A stretch of 64,000 bases of DNA from Stutzerimonas balearica DSM 6083 (lineage in GTDB: Bacteria; Pseudomonadota; Gammaproteobacteria; Pseudomonadales; Pseudomonadaceae), in contig NZ_CP007511.1 of assembly GCF_000818015.1 (NCBI RefSeq), positions 186,001 through 250,000 on the forward strand. Direction: 5' to 3'. How positions within the stretch are numbered: position 1 is the stretch's first letter; each line of letters begins with the position of its first letter. The notes below the pieces were generated by a model. The model was not told the DNA's origin, searched no databases, and worked only from the letters and a program-made list of their open reading frames with translations. Of the stretch, positions 20,467 to 31,633 are shown in pieces. The position numbers and the translations under genes are program-made.

Positions 20467-23309
20467 CGGTGAACCTCGTCAGTGTCGGGTTGTGCGAGTG
20501 GCGGCCAGTGTTGCAGCAGGTGCTGGATCAGCCTGGCCAGTTGCTCGCCGTCGTGGCGCGACTTGACCAGCTGGCGCAGGGTCAGCCGGCTGTCATGGAC
20601 CGGGGCGTCGAGCGCGGAGAACAGGATCACCGGAGGCGGCGGGTCGCTCTGCGCCAGTTGGTCGAACAATTCGCTGCCGCTGCCGTCGGGCAGCATCAGG
20701 TCGATGATCGCCAGATCGAAGGATTGCGCGGCGAGCAGCTGGCGCGCCTCGCTCAGCGTCGCTGCGCCGTGCAGCTCGACGTCCAGCGCCTCGAAGCGCC
20801 GCGCCAGGAGGGTGCGCAGATCCTCGTCGTTCTCGACATGAAGCAGGCGTGGCCGGCCGTGGCGGGGCGGCAGGCAGGCCTGGATCACGCGCAACACCTG
20901 CGTGGGGTCGACGGGCTTGATCAGCCAGTCGATCACGCCGACCGCGCCGCCGCGCAGCGCGCCGTCATCTTCCGCACGGCGCTGTGGCTGCAGCCCGACG
21001 ATCAGCACCGGCAGCTGCTGATAGCGCGGCTGGCTGCGCAGGTTTTGCAGGAAATCCAGGCTGTCCGCGTCGTCCAGCGCCGGGCTCAGCGTCAGCGCAT
21101 GGATAACGTATTGCCCGAGCAGTTCGCGGGCCTGCCCGGCGCTGTGTGCGATGACGGACTGATAGCCCTGCGCACTGACCGCCTCGGCCAGTTGCACGGC
21201 GGCGGCCGCGTCCGGCTCGAGGATGAGAATCCGTGCCGGTCCGCTGCCTGATGCCCGCGGCTCGGGGGCGACGACCGTGGTATCGGGCGGTGGGTCGGCG
21301 TCGGCTGGAAGCGGCAGGCGGAACCAGAAGCGCGTGCCCTCGCCGGCCCGGGTGTCGAAGCCGATTTGCCCGCCCATCTGCTCGATCAAGGCGCGGGTGA
21401 TCGCCAGCCCCAGGCCGGTGCCGCCGCGCTGGCGGGCGTCGGAGGCGTCCGCCTGGGCGAAGCGCTCGAAGACGCGCGGGCGGAAATCCTCGGCGATGCC
21501 AGCGCCGCGGTCGCGCACGCCGATTTCCAGCTGCTGGCCGTGCCGTTGCAGGTCGACCGTTACCGTGGCGCCGCGCGGCGAATGCTTGATGGCGTTGGAC
21601 AACAGGTTGGCCATCACCTGGGTGAAACGATCCGCATCGAGCCGCGCTTCGCTGGCGAACGGCTCGGCCTGCGGAGCCAGCTCGAGGCTGACGTCGTATT
21701 CGCGGGCGTAGGGCGCGAGGTCAAACAGCGCCTGCTCCAGCAGGGGGCATACATCGCAGCGGCGCAGATCGAAGGCCAGCCGGCCGGCCTCGAGCTTCTC
21801 GATGTCGAGGATGTCGTTGATCAGCCGCACCAGGCGCTCGGTGTTCTTGTGCGCGATGCCGAGCAGCGGTTTGAGGCCTTCGTCGAGCGGCCCGGCGGTG
21901 CCGCTGATGAGCATGCCCAGTGCGCCGCGAATGGCGGTCAGCGGGGTGCGCAGCTCGTGGCTGACGGTCGAAATGAACTCGGTCTTCATCTGCTCCATTC
22001 GTCGGCGCAGCGAGATATCCACCGCCACCGTGACCACCCGGGTGCCCCCCGGGGCGATGCGCAGGGGGCGCTTGACCACCTGCAGCCAGCGCTCCTGGCC
22101 GTCGGCATCGGTGAGCGCGACCTCGCTGATGCGCAGTTCGCCCTGGCCGAACAGCAGTGGCTGCAACAGGTGCGCGGCCGGCACCTCGGCCGGCGTGCGC
22201 CCCTCGATATCGGTCGGTTGCAGCCCCAGCACGGCCGCCAGGGCCGTGTTGCACAGCAGAAAGCGCCCCTGCGCGTCGCGGACGAAGATGAGGTTTTCGT
22301 CGCTGTCGACCACGCGGCGGAGGAACAGCTGCTGCTCGCGCAGCGAGTCGCGGCTGTACTCCAGTTCGCTGACGTCGCGGGCGATCGCCAGCTGTTCGCC
22401 TGCTCCGGTCGGCATCAGGCGCACCTCGAAGATCCGCCGCGTCTGCGGTTCGCACCACAGGGTCTGGCGCAGCTGGCCGTCCTCGTGGCGCGCCGCCAGG
22501 TCGAGCAGCAGCGGCTCGATGATGTCTGGCGGCGGTCCGCGGTGCGGTGCACCCTGCGAAAGCGTGGTGACCCGGCGCTGTACGTCGACCGCATAGAGGT
22601 GGTCGGGAATGGCCTGCAGCAGCGCGTCGAGGCGGGCTTCGCCGGCCTGGGCGCCTTCAGCCAGCCGTTGGCGGATGCGCAGGTTGCGCTGCACGGCCCA
22701 GAACGCGGCCAGCGACAGCAGTGCCACCAGCAGGCTGCCGATCAGCGCCAGCCGCTGGCTGTGTCGTGTCGCCTGCGCCACGGCCTCGTTGGCAGCGGCC
22801 AGACGTCGATGCTCGTGCTGTTCGACGGCATTGAGCATGCCGCGCAAGCGATCCATCAGCTCCTTGCTGCCCGAACGCTGCAGCCGCTCGATGGTGATGG
22901 CCAGGCCCTCGCTGCGGCGCGACTGGATGTTTTGCGCGGCGACCTGCAGCCGTGCGGCGATGGTCGAGTCGAGGGTGTCGAACCAGTGCCAGCTGGGGTA
23001 TTCGCGCCCGCGCAGCTGTTCGAACAGTGCGCGTCGCCGCCATTCCAGCTGTTCGAGGCCGCGTTCGTAGGGTTCGAGGTAGCGCGAGTCGGCGGTCAGC
23101 ATGAAGCCGCGCGCGCCGGTCTCGATGTCCTGCAGCGACGACAGCATGGCCTGGATCGAGGTGATGATTTCCAGGCTGTCGCTGACCGAGCGATTGGTTT
23201 CAAGCAGCGCTTCCTGGGTGCGCTTGCCCTGCCAGCCGAGGGCGACGAGCAGGATCGACGCGAACAGAAACGCCAGCCAATGCCAAGCTTTCGCGGGGCG
23301 TGCCGGCAA
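20463..23309 (-). CDS. Hybrid sensor histidine kinase, CHASE3-PAS-HisKA-HATPase-REC-REC
   Basis: 948 residues in order: membrane segment (12-28), CHASE3-like periplasmic sensor with LQDIETGARGFML (59-71), second segment (187-206), PAS-type regions (about 225-435), HisKA with His451 in TVSHELRTP, HATPase with GGTGLGLAI near 630, then two receivers. The first (about 692-812) has Ser742 where the acceptor Asp should be, so it looks inactive. The second (820-940) has Asp870 in IIDLMLP. The start is TTG at 23309, supported by GGAG seven bases upstream. The end overlaps the next response regulator. Confidence 0.88.
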   Translation of the reverse strand: MPARPAKAWHWLAFLFASILLVALGWQGKRTQEALLETNRSVSDSLEIITSIQAMLSSLQDIETGARGFMLTADSRYLEPYERGLEQLEWRRRALFEQLRGREYPSWHWFDTLDSTIAARLQVAAQNIQSRRSEGLAITIERLQRSGSKELMDRLRGMLNAVEQHEHRRLAAANEAVAQATRHSQRLALIGSLLVALLSLAAFWAVQRNLRIRQRLAEGAQAGEARLDALLQAIPDHLYAVDVQRRVTTLSQGAPHRGPPPDIIEPLLLDLAARHEDGQLRQTLWCEPQTRRIFEVRLMPTGAGEQLAIARDVSELEYSRDSLREQQLFLRRVVDSDENLIFVRDAQGRFLLCNTALAAVLGLQPTDIEGRTPAEVPAAHLLQPLLFGQGELRISEVALTDADGQERWLQVVKRPLRIAPGGTRVVTVAVDISLRRRMEQMKTEFISTVSHELRTPLTAIRGALGMLISGTAGPLDEGLKPLLGIAHKNTERLVRLINDILDIEKLEAGRLAFDLRRCDVCPLLEQALFDLAPYAREYDVSLELAPQAEPFASEARLDADRFTQVMANLLSNAIKHSPRGATVTVDLQRHGQQLEIGVRDRGAGIAEDFRPRVFERFAQADASDARQRGGTGLGLAITRALIEQMGGQIGFDTRAGEGTRFWFRLPLPADADPPPDTTVVAPEPRASGSGPARILILEPDAAAAVQLAEAVSAQGYQSVIAHSAGQARELLGQYVIHALTLSPALDDADSLDFLQNLRSQPRYQQLPVLIVGLQPQRRAEDDGALRGGAVGVIDWLIKPVDPTQVLRVIQACLPPRHGRPRLLHVENDEDLRTLLARRFEALDVELHGAATLSEARQLLAAQSFDLAIIDLMLPDGSGSELFDQLAQSDPPPPVILFSALDAPVHDSRLTLRQLVKSRHDGEQLARLIQHLLQHWPPLAQPDTDEVHR

Positions 23310-23373
23310 ACCAGGACTCCTCTGGCCGGGATCTATACCTCGCTATAGACCCGGCGGAGCCGGCACGTTCGCC

Positions 23374-25027
<1,654 letters not shown>

Positions 25028-25044
<17 letters not shown>

Positions 25045-25414
25045 CCCAGATGTCGCGCAGCTGCCTGGCCAGCTGCAAGGGGTCGAAGGGCTTCTTGATC
25101 ACGGCGCGCAAACCTTGCTCCTGCAGTTGCTCGAGATTGTCCAATTGAGTCTGGCCGGTGAGAAACACCACCGGCACCTGCGTCAGGTCGAGCCGCTCGC
25201 CAAGGGCGTGCAGCAACTCGACGCCATCCATCTGCGGCAGCATCACGTCGAGCAGGATGAGGTCGGGCGCGAAGTCGGCCGCCTCGTCGAGCGCCTGCTG
25301 GGCCGACGAGCAGGTACGCACTTCGAAGCCACCGAGCTTTTCCAGGGCGATGCGGGTGATGACCTGGATCGACGGCACGTCTTCGACGTGCAGGATGCGC
25401 CGGAGCGAATTCAT
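25028..25414 (-). CDS. Single-domain response regulator
   Basis: 128 residues, receiver only. The start HVEDVPS, acceptor Asp in LILLDVMLP (about residue 53), Thr in FLTGQ and Lys in IKKPFD are present. It overlaps the histidine kinase upstream (ATGA) and the diguanylate cyclase downstream, so it may carry phosphate between the two, with the Hpt domain of the cyclase as the next carrier. It resembles the regulator at 27871-28257 (both begin with a LRRILH.ED pattern), which suggests duplication of a kinase-regulator pair. Confidence 0.9.
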
Positions 25415-27822
25415 GCCGATGCGACGCCGTTGACCGGCGCCTCCTGGCAGGGCAGCTCGAACCAGAAACAGGCGCCCTGGCCCGGCTCGGAGTGAAAGCC
25501 GATATGTCCACCCATTCGTTCGATCAACTCCTTGCTGATGGCCAGTCCCAGGCCTGTGCCACCCTGCTGGCGGCTGTCCGATGAATCGGCCTGGGCGAAC
25601 TTCTGGAAGACCCGCTCGCGAAAGCTGTCGGCAATGCCGGGCCCGTGGTCTCGGACGCTGACGCGGACGCAGGCGTCACGTCGGTCGGCGCGCACGTCGA
25701 TGTGCTCGCCGGCCGGGGAAAACTTCGCGGCGTTGGACAGCAGGTTGCTCAGCACCTGCTGCAAGCGCATCGCGTCGACCTCGACCAGCACCGGGTCGCA
25801 GTGCTCGAGGCGGAACTCGACGCCGCGGCGCTCGGCGTAACTGTAATTGGCGCGCAGGGCGCTGCGCAGCAGCGGTGCCAACGCTTGCTGGCGCATGTCG
25901 AAGCGCATCTTGCCGGCGTGCAGCTTGTCCATGTCCAGCAGGTCGTCGATCAGGGCGCTCAGGCGCTGGCTGTTCTGGTGCGCGATCTCCAGCAGCTCGC
26001 GCAGCGGCTCCGGCACCTGGCCCAGAACGTTGGCGCTGATCAGCGCCAGCGCCCCGGTGATCGACGTCAGCGGGGTGCGCAGCTCGTGGCTGACGGTGGA
26101 GATGAATTCGCGCTGCAGGCGCTCGATGCGCTTGCGCTCGGTGATGTCGTAGAGCACCGTCACCGCGCCCATCAGCTGGCCGCCCGTGCCGTACAGCGGG
26201 TTGGCGTTGCAGATCACGTAGCGCGGCGCGCCGTTGCAGACGATCGCCATTTCCAGGTCGGCGATGTGCTCGCCGGCCAAGGCACGCAGCAGCGGAATCT
26301 GCTCGGTCGGCATCGGCGTCACGCCGTCGGCGAGGTAGAGGTGGTAGCGCCTGGCCCACTGCATCGGCGAAATCGCCTCGGCATCGCCGCCATGCCACTG
26401 CTTGGCCTTTTCGTTGAAGACCGTCAGGTTGCCTTCGGCATCACAGGCGATCACCGCTTCGGACAGGGCCTCGAGCAGGCGGCGGTTCATCTCCTGCTGC
26501 TTGTCGAGTTCGAGCTGTTCGGCCTTGCGTTCGGTGATGTCGGTGACCAGGCCGTTCCAGAGCACCGTGCCGTCGGCCTGGGGCAGCGGGGTGGCGCGTG
26601 CCTCGACCCAGCGCAGCCCGCGCTCGGGATGCTCGACGCGGTATTCGGCCTGCCAGGGCACCAGCTGCCTGGCCGCCTGACGCAGGCTGCGCTGCACCTC
26701 GCGCAGGTCGGCCGGGTGCACCCGCTTGTAGATGGTGCGGATGTCGTTGCTGATCTGCCCGGCGCTGAGCCCGAAAATGTCCTGCACGCCCTGGCTGATG
26801 TAGGGGAACTCGCCACCGCCGCGCGGGCGCCAGTGGAACTGGTAGAGCATGCCCGGCACCTGCGCGGCGATCTGCTGCAGGCGCAGCTGCAGCTGCTCCT
26901 GGTAGGCCAGGTCGAAGGCGCTGAGCAGGTAGCCATGCAGGCGCTCGTCCTCGTCGCGGATGGCCATCACGTGCAGCAGCACCGGGACATCGCTGCCGTT
27001 GCGGTGGCGCAGGCGCCACTGCGCCATTTCCGGCAGGCCGCGCTCGAGCGGCAGGGTGAGCACGTCGAAGCAGGCCTGCACCGGGTGGCCGAACTCTTCG
27101 GCCAGCAGGCGCGCACGGTGCTCGAGCATGATCGGGTCGAACAGGGTGTTGCAGATGCCGCGGCCGACCAGCTCCGCTGCGCTGTAGCCGAGCAGTCGCT
27201 CGGCAGTCGGGTTGAGGCTCTCCAGCCGGCCGAGGATGTCGGTGGTCATCACCGCGGTGGCGGCGCTGCTGAGGATGGCCTGCTGCAGCGCGGCCTGCTC
27301 GGCGTGCCGGCGCGCCAACAGGCGCTGCTCGAACAGGCGCATCACCTGGCGGCCGAGGCGACCAAGCGCGTCGCGCTGATCGGCGCTCAGCCTGCGCGGC
27401 TTGCGGTCGATCACGCAGAGCGTGCCGAGGTTGTGACCGTCCGGGGTGCGCAGCAGGGTGCCGGCATAGAAGCGGATGCCGGGCTCGCCGGTCACCAGCG
27501 GGTTGTCGCGAAAGCGCGGGTCAGCCAGGGCGTCCGGCACCTCGAAGATTTCGCTGCTGCGGATCGCATGGCTGCAGAAGGAGATGTCGCGCGGCGTTTC
27601 ACTGACCGCAAGGCCCACCCGGCTCTTGAACCACTGGCGGCGGTCGTCGACCAGCGAGATCAGCGCGATCGGCGTATCGCACAGGCGCGAAGCCAGCTGG
27701 GTGAAATCGTCGAAGGCCGCCTCTTCGGCCGAGTCGAGGATTTCGTAGCGCAGCAGCGCCGCCAGCCGGGACAGCTCGTTGTGGTGCGCATCGGCATCCG
27801 TGCCTGCTTTGGGTGGTTGCAT
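25411..27822 (-). CDS. Cytoplasmic sensor histidine kinase, GAF-PAS-PAS-PAS-HisKA-HATPase
   Basis: 803 residues without membrane segments. A GAF domain (about 15-170, with SRVGLAVSETPRDISFC) is followed by three PAS domains (about 175-305, 310-435, 445-565). HisKA has His579 in STVSHELRTP and HATPase ends with GTGLGLAISKELIE. No receiver is attached; the separate regulator gene overlaps its 3' end, so they form a pair. The signal is probably intracellular, but the ligand is unknown. A 48-base gap separates it from the upstream regulator gene, so it may still be part of the same transcript. Confidence 0.9.
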   Translation of the reverse strand: MQPPKAGTDADAHHNELSRLAALLRYEILDSAEEAAFDDFTQLASRLCDTPIALISLVDDRRQWFKSRVGLAVSETPRDISFCSHAIRSSEIFEVPDALADPRFRDNPLVTGEPGIRFYAGTLLRTPDGHNLGTLCVIDRKPRRLSADQRDALGRLGRQVMRLFEQRLLARRHAEQAALQQAILSSAATAVMTTDILGRLESLNPTAERLLGYSAAELVGRGICNTLFDPIMLEHRARLLAEEFGHPVQACFDVLTLPLERGLPEMAQWRLRHRNGSDVPVLLHVMAIRDEDERLHGYLLSAFDLAYQEQLQLRLQQIAAQVPGMLYQFHWRPRGGGEFPYISQGVQDIFGLSAGQISNDIRTIYKRVHPADLREVQRSLRQAARQLVPWQAEYRVEHPERGLRWVEARATPLPQADGTVLWNGLVTDITERKAEQLELDKQQEMNRRLLEALSEAVIACDAEGNLTVFNEKAKQWHGGDAEAISPMQWARRYHLYLADGVTPMPTEQIPLLRALAGEHIADLEMAIVCNGAPRYVICNANPLYGTGGQLMGAVTVLYDITERKRIERLQREFISTVSHELRTPLTSITGALALISANVLGQVPEPLRELLEIAHQNSQRLSALIDDLLDMDKLHAGKMRFDMRQQALAPLLRSALRANYSYAERRGVEFRLEHCDPVLVEVDAMRLQQVLSNLLSNAAKFSPAGEHIDVRADRRDACVRVSVRDHGPGIADSFRERVFQKFAQADSSDSRQQGGTGLGLAISKELIERMGGHIGFHSEPGQGACFWFELPCQEAPVNGVASA

Positions 27823-27870
27823 GAATGGCCTGTACGGGGTCGGTAAGAAGGCGCGGGGCCTGGGGCTACC

Positions 27871-28257
27871 CTAGTATCGGCCAGCACTCCAGATCGAGCG
27901 AATCTGCTCGGCCAGACGCATCGGGTCGAAGGGTTTGATGATCACGTCGCGCGCACCGAGCTTGCGCAGGTGATCGATCTCGCTGCTCTGCACCTTGGCC
28001 GTCATGAAGGCTACCGGAATTTTCTCCAGATCGATGCACTCGCGCAGCCGGGCGAGGGTTTCCGGGCCATCCATGCCGGGCATCATCACATCCAGCAGGA
28101 CGAAATCGGGGGCGAAGCCGGGTGCTTCGCGCAGGGCCTCGGCGCCGGACGAGCAGCTCAGCACCTCGAACCCGCCAACCGCTTCCAGGGCCAGCTTGGT
28201 GACCGACTGGATGGAAGGGTCATCCTCGATGTGCAGGATCCGTCTCAGCTCGCTCAT
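27871..28257 (-). CDS. Single-domain response regulator
   Basis: 128 residues from MSELRRILHIEDDPS; GGAG lies seven bases upstream of the ATG at 28257, which decides the start although the frame is open to 28350. Acceptor Asp in FVLLDVMMPGMDG, Thr in FMTAK and Lys in IIKPFD complete an active receiver. The gene begins 38 bases inside the end of the 1004-residue kinase, an unusually long overlap, and so is coupled to it. Confidence 0.92.
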   Translation of the reverse strand: MSELRRILHIEDDPSIQSVTKLALEAVGGFEVLSCSSGAEALREAPGFAPDFVLLDVMMPGMDGPETLARLRECIDLEKIPVAFMTAKVQSSEIDHLRKLGARDVIIKPFDPMRLAEQIRSIWSAGRY

Positions 28258-31234
28258 CCTCGTTCTCCGCTGTTCGTTCAAAGGTTGTGTCGGTTGAAGC
28301 CTGTGCCGGCGGCCGGGCGACCGGCAGTTCGAACCAGAAGCAGGTGCCACGGCCGGGCTCGGACTCGAAGCCGATGCGCCCGCCCATGCGTTCGACCAGC
28401 TCCTTGCAGATCGCCAGCCCCAGCCCGGTGCCGCCCTTCTGGCGCGTATCGGACGAGTCGGCCTGGGAAAACTTCTGGAAGATCCGGGCGCGAAACTCGT
28501 CGGGGATGCCCGGCCCCTGGTCGCTCACGCTGATCCGTGCCCAACCGGCCCGGGCACCCGCCGAGAGTTCGACGGTGCCACCGGCCGGCGAGAATTTGAC
28601 CGCGTTGGAGAGGAAATTCGCCAAGACCTGCTGCAAGCGATTCTCGTCGACGTTCAGCTGCACGGCCGGCACCGCCGTCAGACGCAGCCGGACCTGCTGC
28701 TGCTGGGCATGGCCCTGGCTGCTGTCGAGCGCCTGGGCGAGGATCGGTGCCAGCGGCTGGACCTTCAGTTCGAACTTCATCTTGCCGGCGACCAGCTTGT
28801 CCATGTCGAGCAGGTCGTCGATCAGCCGCGCCAGGCGCTGGCTGTTCTGGTGGGCGACCTGCAGCATGCGCCGCAGCTGCTCGGGCTGGGTGTCGAGCGC
28901 GCCGCCGGCGATCAGCCCGAGGGCGCCATTGATCGAAGTCAGCGGCGTGCGCAGCTCGTGGCTGACGATCGAGACCAGCTCGCTCTTCATCCGCTCGACA
29001 CGCTTGCGTTCGCTGATGTCGCGCACCAGGCCGATGAACTTGCGCTGGCCGTGGTGGCTGAATTGCGAGACGCGCAGCTCGATGCTGAACACCTGACCGT
29101 CACGGCGCTGGGCCTGCAGCTCGCGGGTCCGCTCCAGCACGCGCGGCTGCGCGCCGCTGACATATTCGCCCAGGTAATGGTCGTGCGCCGAGCGCACCGG
29201 CTCGGGCATCAGCAGCGAGAGGTTGCGCCCGACGATCTCGTCACTGCGGTAGCCGAAAATCCGCTCGGCGGCATGGTTGAAGGATTCGACCAGGCCGTGC
29301 TCGTCGATGATCACGATGGCATCGATCACATTGTCGATGAGCATGCGCAGGTAGCGCTCGCGCTCCAGCATCTCGGCCTCGGCGCGTGCCTGCGCGGTAA
29401 CGTCCCAGATGAAGCCGTCGCACCAGCCCAGCGGTTCGTCTCGGTCATGCAGCAGGCGGGCTCGCTCGCGAACCCACACGGTGCTGCCGTCGGCGTGGCG
29501 CAGGCGATAGGTCAGCTCGTGGCTGCCGCGCTCGGGCGCCAGCCGGGCCCAGTCGCGGTCGTCCGGGTGGATCAGGGCGCAGTAGCGCTGTGCGCCGTCG
29601 CCGGTGAAGTGCTCGGCGGGGTAGCCGGTCAGGCGCTCGATGCCTTCGCTGACATAGCGCATGCGCCGCTCGCCGTCGTTGCGGCAGCGGTACACCGCGC
29701 CGGGAAGGTTGCCGACCATCGCGCGGAAGCGGCTTTCGCTCTTCTGCAGCGCACGGGTGGCTTCCATCACTTCGGTGATCTCCGTGACGAAGCCTTGCCA
29801 GACTACCGAGCCGTCGCGCCGGCGCTCGGCACTGGCGCGGCATTCGACCCAGATCAGCCCGCGCTCGGGGTGGCGGATGCGGCATTCGGTCGAGGCGCTG
29901 CCACCCTGCAGCGCCAGGCGCAGCAACGTCCCCCTGAGTCGCGGCAGGTCTTCGGTGTGCACCGCCGCCAGCGCGCAGCCGGCGTCGCGGATCAGGCTCG
30001 AAGGCGGCAAACCGTAAACCGCGCGTGCACCCTCGCTGACATAGAGAAACGCATAACGACCGTCGGCGAAGCGCTTGAGTTGAAAGACCATGCCCGGCAG
30101 CAGGCGGGCGATCTTGCGCGCCCGGTCGAGCAGGCGCCGGCGGTTGCGTTCCTGTTGGCGCCGGCTCAGCTGGTGGCGTAGCTGTGCGCGGATGCGCCGG
30201 TACAGCAGGACCGCAAGCAGCAGCAGCAGCGCTTCGGCAATCAGCCAGGCGAGCGCCCATTTGAGCAGCAGTTGGCGGCTCTCGCGGGCATGCTCGGCGA
30301 CCAGTTCGGTGACGTCGCGCCAGACCAGCGCGGCGGCGAGCGGGCCGGTAGCGTTGCCGGCCTCGCCTGCACGGGTCGGGAGCGGAATCTGGTTGAGCAG
30401 AAAGGTCCGCTCGTCGGCATCGAGCAGGCGCCAGACCCGTCCCTCGGCGGGACTGGGCAGCGTGCCCATCTGCGCCCAGTGCAGGGCCTGGGTCGCCGAG
30501 TGCCCGCCCGACAGCCAGTCCGGCCCCAGCTGCACGCCGCTTGGCGGGTAGCCGAGCGCCTCGGTCAGCGCGACCCGATTGATCATCAGCGCCAGCCCGG
30601 CGTCGAGCCGTTCGCCGAGGTCGACCAGCTCGGGCAGCAAGCCGAGGCTGACTTCGAGCGCGCCGATCGGCTTGCCGGCGGCATCCTGGATCGGGGCGAC
30701 GGCGCGAATGCTGGCACCGTAGCCGTCGATCTCGGCGTCCGAGCGCGGCTGGCCGTTGCGCATCACCTCGCGCAGCAGCGGCCGGCTCTCGGTCATGGTG
30801 CTGCCGAAGCGCCCGGGGTCCTGCAGGCGCAGCAGGGCGAAACCGTTATTGCCCAGGTAGAGGTGCAGTTGCACCGGCTGGTGCTGCTGCATGGCCCGCC
30901 AAGGCGGCTCGAGCACCTCGATCGCCCTTCGCCGCAAGGCATACAGCTGGGTGTCCTGGCCTGCGGCGGGGGTGTCGAGGCGCCGTGCGGCTTCGCGGAC
31001 CAGGCCCACCAGCAGCGGATTGTTCGCCAGCCCGTCGGCGAGCATCTCGGCCTGGGTGCGTTGGCCATGCTGGGCGTTCTGTAGCGCCAGGTGCTGCAGC
31101 TCGCCCTGCTTGGCGATGGCCAGCCGATGCGCCGCCTGGCGCGTCTGGAAATCGTACAGCGCAAGCGCTCCGAACAGCACGGCGAGCAGCAGGCTGCCGA
31201 TGCCGAAGACCCGTTGGGGTTGCATGGTTTTCAT
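28220..31234 (-). CDS. Membrane sensor histidine kinase, Cache-like-PAS-PAS-PAS(FixL-like)-HisKA-HATPase
   Basis: 1004 residues and the first gene of the operon. Membrane segments at 10-27 and about 322-345 enclose a periplasmic sensor of nearly 300 residues of the Cache type. Three PAS domains follow (about 375-490, 500-615, 627-742). The last contains MPEPVRSAHDHYLGEY, in which His684 matches the haem ligand of FixL, and Arg704, 20 residues later, matches the FixL haem-pocket Arg. HisKA has His759 (SIVSHELRTP) and HATPase ends GTGLGLAICKEL. The kinase lacks a receiver and is coupled to the following regulator. Oxygen or NO sensing is an inference from those residues. Confidence 0.88.
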   Translation of the reverse strand: MKTMQPQRVFGIGSLLLAVLFGALALYDFQTRQAAHRLAIAKQGELQHLALQNAQHGQRTQAEMLADGLANNPLLVGLVREAARRLDTPAAGQDTQLYALRRRAIEVLEPPWRAMQQHQPVQLHLYLGNNGFALLRLQDPGRFGSTMTESRPLLREVMRNGQPRSDAEIDGYGASIRAVAPIQDAAGKPIGALEVSLGLLPELVDLGERLDAGLALMINRVALTEALGYPPSGVQLGPDWLSGGHSATQALHWAQMGTLPSPAEGRVWRLLDADERTFLLNQIPLPTRAGEAGNATGPLAAALVWRDVTELVAEHARESRQLLLKWALAWLIAEALLLLLAVLLYRRIRAQLRHQLSRRQQERNRRRLLDRARKIARLLPGMVFQLKRFADGRYAFLYVSEGARAVYGLPPSSLIRDAGCALAAVHTEDLPRLRGTLLRLALQGGSASTECRIRHPERGLIWVECRASAERRRDGSVVWQGFVTEITEVMEATRALQKSESRFRAMVGNLPGAVYRCRNDGERRMRYVSEGIERLTGYPAEHFTGDGAQRYCALIHPDDRDWARLAPERGSHELTYRLRHADGSTVWVRERARLLHDRDEPLGWCDGFIWDVTAQARAEAEMLERERYLRMLIDNVIDAIVIIDEHGLVESFNHAAERIFGYRSDEIVGRNLSLLMPEPVRSAHDHYLGEYVSGAQPRVLERTRELQAQRRDGQVFSIELRVSQFSHHGQRKFIGLVRDISERKRVERMKSELVSIVSHELRTPLTSINGALGLIAGGALDTQPEQLRRMLQVAHQNSQRLARLIDDLLDMDKLVAGKMKFELKVQPLAPILAQALDSSQGHAQQQQVRLRLTAVPAVQLNVDENRLQQVLANFLSNAVKFSPAGGTVELSAGARAGWARISVSDQGPGIPDEFRARIFQKFSQADSSDTRQKGGTGLGLAICKELVERMGGRIGFESEPGRGTCFWFELPVARPPAQASTDTTFERTAENEDERAETDPAHRG

Positions 31235-31633
31235 CGGCGTCGGGATTCGCCGCGGGGCATCGAGCTGGCGCTGATGGCGGGACGGCGGCTTCGGTAGGAG
31301 CGCAAGGGCAACCTCGGGCGGCCGAATGACGGCGCAGGTGAAATAGGTGGTGGCTTATTGATATCAGACACCGGCGCGAATTGTAGAGCATCCGGAATTT
31401 TGTCGCAGGGTCTTTCAGAGCCGGCCGTCGGCATCGCCTCGCGCGCCGCGAAAAACTGCAACGGGGCTGGCGAGTTAGCCGCGGCATAGCCTCCATCGGC
31501 CGGATGGGAGGCGCAACGCGTACGTCGGGGCGACGAGCTGCAGGCTGGATTGGCCGCGGATGCACGACATAATGCGCTGAGCCCGGCCTGCTGCCGGGCG
31601 TCGTTTTTCTCCGTTGCGAGGCACCTGCTGCAT
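31235..31633. other. Divergent intergenic region, kinase operon / desA
   Basis: 399 bases between divergent genes. It must hold the promoter of the 15-kb signalling and polysaccharide operon and that of desA. I could not pick out a confident promoter pair, and no tRNA or small gene is evident. A frame open from 31550 joins desA, but it looks like untranslated leader. Confidence 0.45.
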
